From contig CP076040.1 in the NCBI GenBank assembly GCA_014529675.2, positions 1,612,001-1,676,000 on the forward strand: a stretch of 64,000 bases of DNA, given 5' to 3'. Below are positions 63,001 to 64,000 of the stretch, in pieces (position 1 is the stretch's first letter; each line of letters opens with the position of its first letter). The position numbers were made by a program, and so were the translations under genes. Source of the stretch: Opitutia bacterium ISCC 52 (GTDB taxonomy: Bacteria; Verrucomicrobiota; Verrucomicrobiia; Opitutales; UBA2995). The notes beneath the pieces were generated by a model. It worked only from the letters and a program-made list of their open reading frames with translations, made no database searches and was not told the DNA's origin.

Positions 63001-64000
63001 AATTTTCCAGGCTTCAGTCTCAATCATAAATGTATCCGGATCCTGGATATGAATGGTCAATCCGTGTTTGCTGGAACTTACGATGTCAGGACTGCCATCG
63101 TTGTTTAAATCGTCGACAAGCACTTCAACGCCAACTCCCGAGTTGTCGTCCACAAAGTGGGGGACAAACGCTACGCCATCTAAACCACGTTTCAGGCGAA
63201 ACCAATAAACGACAGGATCCTGCAATCCTCCTTCGTCTTTGCCATGGTGGGCATACCAGCGTTTACCCGTGACGACATCTTTTACGCCATCGCCATCCAT
63301 GTCTTCCAGAGCCAGCGCATGCAGTTGCGAGAAGCTAATGCCTTGAGGGTTGTCGGTGGAACTATTTCCCATGATGAGATGCTCCACGTAATCACCGGAG
63401 GAAGTCTTTTCATACCAGGCCAGACCATAACCGTGAGCGTGAAGACTGGTGATCAGGTCGCCATCGCCATCTCCGTCGATATCGTAGCCTAGAATCTGAG
63501 CTCCGCCACGCGAGGGGCCTTCGTGCCAGGTGTGTTGAGTCCATTCTGTATCGGCAACCGTGGTGGAACTTCTAACTCTGCGACGGTTTGTTGCCCGACC
63601 TGAACCGGAAGAGACTTTTTTAACTTCGCCAGATGGCTGTTTGAACCAATGTTGTTTTCCCACTACATCCAATCGCCCATCGCCATCCATGTCGATCACG
63701 CCTAGACCGTGGTCGAATTTTCGCGACATGCCATCATCTGAAACCGCCGTCCAATTCCAGCGTGCGGTTGGATCATCACCGGCTTCATAGTATCCATAAG
63801 CCGTTCCTCTTACAGAAACCATTTCTGGCAGGCCACCCGGAATGAGATCAATAAAATGTGGCGACTCATTACTGATGTCATCAGCCAGGATCTTCATCGC
63901 CCAGCGATTGACTGACCCTGCATTTCCGGGATTGATATAGAGACGAGCTTCCTTGGCTGGAAAGCCATAGACGAGAATGTCGTTTAAACCATCGCCATTG
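60025..64000 (-). CDS. Giant PVC-type haem protein: FG-GAP repeats, dehydrogenase-like domain, HEAT repeats, cytochrome c (partial at window edge)
   Basis: The frame is open to the right edge (upstream of the methionine at 63897 it continues as NGDGLNDILVYGF), so the 5' end is outside the window; 1324 residues are visible. Order: FG-GAP/VCBS calcium-binding repeats (GVIDMDGDGRLDVVG, GYDIDGDGDGDLITS, DLNNDGSPDIVS); a PVC-type propeller domain with EAPEGFEVDLITAEPDLVQP and NSFTWGPDGWLYGTHG; HEAT-like helices; and a C-terminal cytochrome c with CGTCH at 60403-60417 and the tail LPLEDVSDLIKYLASP. Such proteins are numerous in Planctomycetes and Verrucomicrobia and probably oxidise carbohydrate outside the cytoplasm. 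The substrate is unknown. Confidence 0.88.
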   Translation of the reverse strand, partial: NGDGLNDILVYGFPAKEARLYINPGNAGSVNRWAMKILADDISNESPHFIDLIPGGLPEMVSVRGTAYGYYEAGDDPTARWNWTAVSDDGMSRKFDHGLGVIDMDGDGRLDVVGKQHWFKQPSGEVKKVSSGSGRATNRRRVRSSTTVADTEWTQHTWHEGPSRGGAQILGYDIDGDGDGDLITSLHAHGYGLAWYEKTSSGDYVEHLIMGNSSTDNPQGISFSQLHALALEDMDGDGVKDVVTGKRWYAHHGKDEGGLQDPVVYWFRLKRGLDGVAFVPHFVDDNSGVGVEVLVDDLNNDGSPDIVSSSKHGLTIHIQDPDTFMIETEAWKIAGGRSQDKYRIDLTPEESVSIMEAPEGFEVDLITAEPDLVQPIAMCFDARGRIWVIEGTTYPRRAPEGQGTDRILIFEDTNADGTFDSRKVFADNINLASGLEVGFGGVFVGAAPYFLFYPDADGDDVPDSEPQILLDGWGLQDTHETLNSFTWGPDGWLYGTHGVFTHSNVGKPGTTDDERTKLNAGVWRYHPTKDEFEVFAYGTSNPWGVDFNEQGDFFISACVIPHFYNMVQGGRYIRQGSASHFNPYIFESIDTIADHRHYAGEITEHAFWRENKALRPPAPADTSAMGGGHAHAGLALYLADTFPENYRGEAYFHNLHGHRIIREAMNPNGSGYTAQHRPGFTFTNDHDFIGVGVMLGPDGALYFSDWHDAQTCHHRNVEIWDRTNGRIFRVRYGDVKPVSVDIAKLSDSELLETLTDVNAFNARQAQRILQERAHAGILDTATVEVGLQALASEEEPQAIRLKAIWSLWVCGLVDEVDLLTQLQDKDPYVRAWALQFLGEDKQALSASALSVVEDLAKEETELVTLRYLASLLQRLPLDQRWNIAAALLKQPDGYSHDVNLPYLLWYGMEPLVGEYPVRAMALAENTRWTKLKNFIFRRAAVKEAGRDILVSTLKDAPNAQSYKTRAEQLILALKELPPVDRPEGWEAARKRGETLAKKAEILEDDIFQLSTRFGDKKTFSTWRKIATDKKADYMDRVNAMELLLAGGDEELANISRKLINEKEMQDAAIVTLAFFPSKETAEALIMKVKKLFPVLRNQTINTLASSPEMTLALLQAVDRGDVDDSLISPVLLDQMERYEDEEIQSLISSNWSRNNVKDVENLEAAIHMWKEEKLTRGILFDGDASRGRRVFQNTCGTCHKLFAGGIDIGPNLTGSNRANLDYILENVLAPNAVVSKDYLINTFNLKDGRVISGMIQEETPERISVAMPGGTYVQISPKDIVERQQLNQSLMPAGLFDALPLEDVSDLIKYLASPEQVPLPGGRL

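Noticed and set aside
1-64000. tRNA or rRNA genes
   Set aside because: Reading the intergenic gaps for T-loop-like GTTCGANTC and acceptor pairing gave no candidate; a covariance search would be needed to exclude one completely.

Overview
The window looks like chromosomal DNA from a heterotrophic, probably marine or aquatic Verrucomicrobiota bacterium (Opitutae/Puniceicoccales-like). This is an inference from gene content: a giant PVC-type haem protein, a PQQ dehydrogenase fused to a DUF1080 domain, three formylglycine sulfatases, a Tat-exported mannonate dehydratase-like TIM barrel, a two-domain Dabb lipoprotein and an eukaryote-type glutamine synthetase II. Several starts have no obvious Shine-Dalgarno sequence. 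No rRNA, tRNA or CRISPR array was seen.

Layout. 1-1.5 kb: a leftward signalling cluster (kinase-like protein, PP2C phosphatase, Bax-inhibitor-1 membrane protein, cut by the window edge). 1.7-10.2 kb: glutamine synthetase II with a clear terminator, a multi-pass membrane protein, a secreted TIM-barrel enzyme preceded in frame by the tail of a lost surface protein, a sulfatase, a fatty-acid desaturase, and a leftward SGNH hydrolase/methyltransferase pair.

10.4-30.0 kb is the highlight: one outer-membrane efflux lipoprotein, one periplasmic adaptor, then FIVE consecutive full-length RND inner-membrane permeases (1073-1077 aa each), all in one direction. Two dyads that could be operators precede the set. 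The permeases have nearly identical starts, the same TM4 Asp pair at residues 398-399 and the same Asn-Asp in TM10, but differ in a glycine-rich periplasmic loop. The array ends at a two-copy, 400-bp nested inverted-repeat structure.

30.4-33.3 kb: a compact leftward operon DUF3570 - ApbE - TlpA - DUF4266, a recurrent but functionally undefined periplasmic redox/flavinylation-type set. 33.5-35.6 kb: an rRNA methyltransferase and a sugar nucleotidyltransferase. 35.6-41.3 kb is a gene graveyard: nitroreductase, PP2C, GNAT acetyltransferase, ABC ATPase, ABC permease and an NRPS condensation domain are all broken by in-frame stops, frameshifts or truncation.

41.8-55.2 kb: nitroreductase, azurin, PQQ/cytochrome c/DUF1080 dehydrogenase, spermidine-synthase-like protein, a CPXCG zinc-ribbon protein, an Ior-type molybdenum hydroxylase pair, two sulfatases, the Dabb lipoprotein and a DJ-1 protein. 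Several gaps hold a dispersed hairpin repeat family, and one holds a 241-bp MITE-like element. 55.7-57.7 kb: an overlapping aldo/keto reductase and alcohol dehydrogenase pair. 57.7-60 kb: a second decay zone around a RAYT-type transposase element with 24-bp terminal inverted repeats, flanked by remnants of a TetR regulator, a possible sulfatase and an amidohydrolase. From 60.0 kb to the right edge runs a very large PVC-type cytochrome protein that is open at its 5' end.
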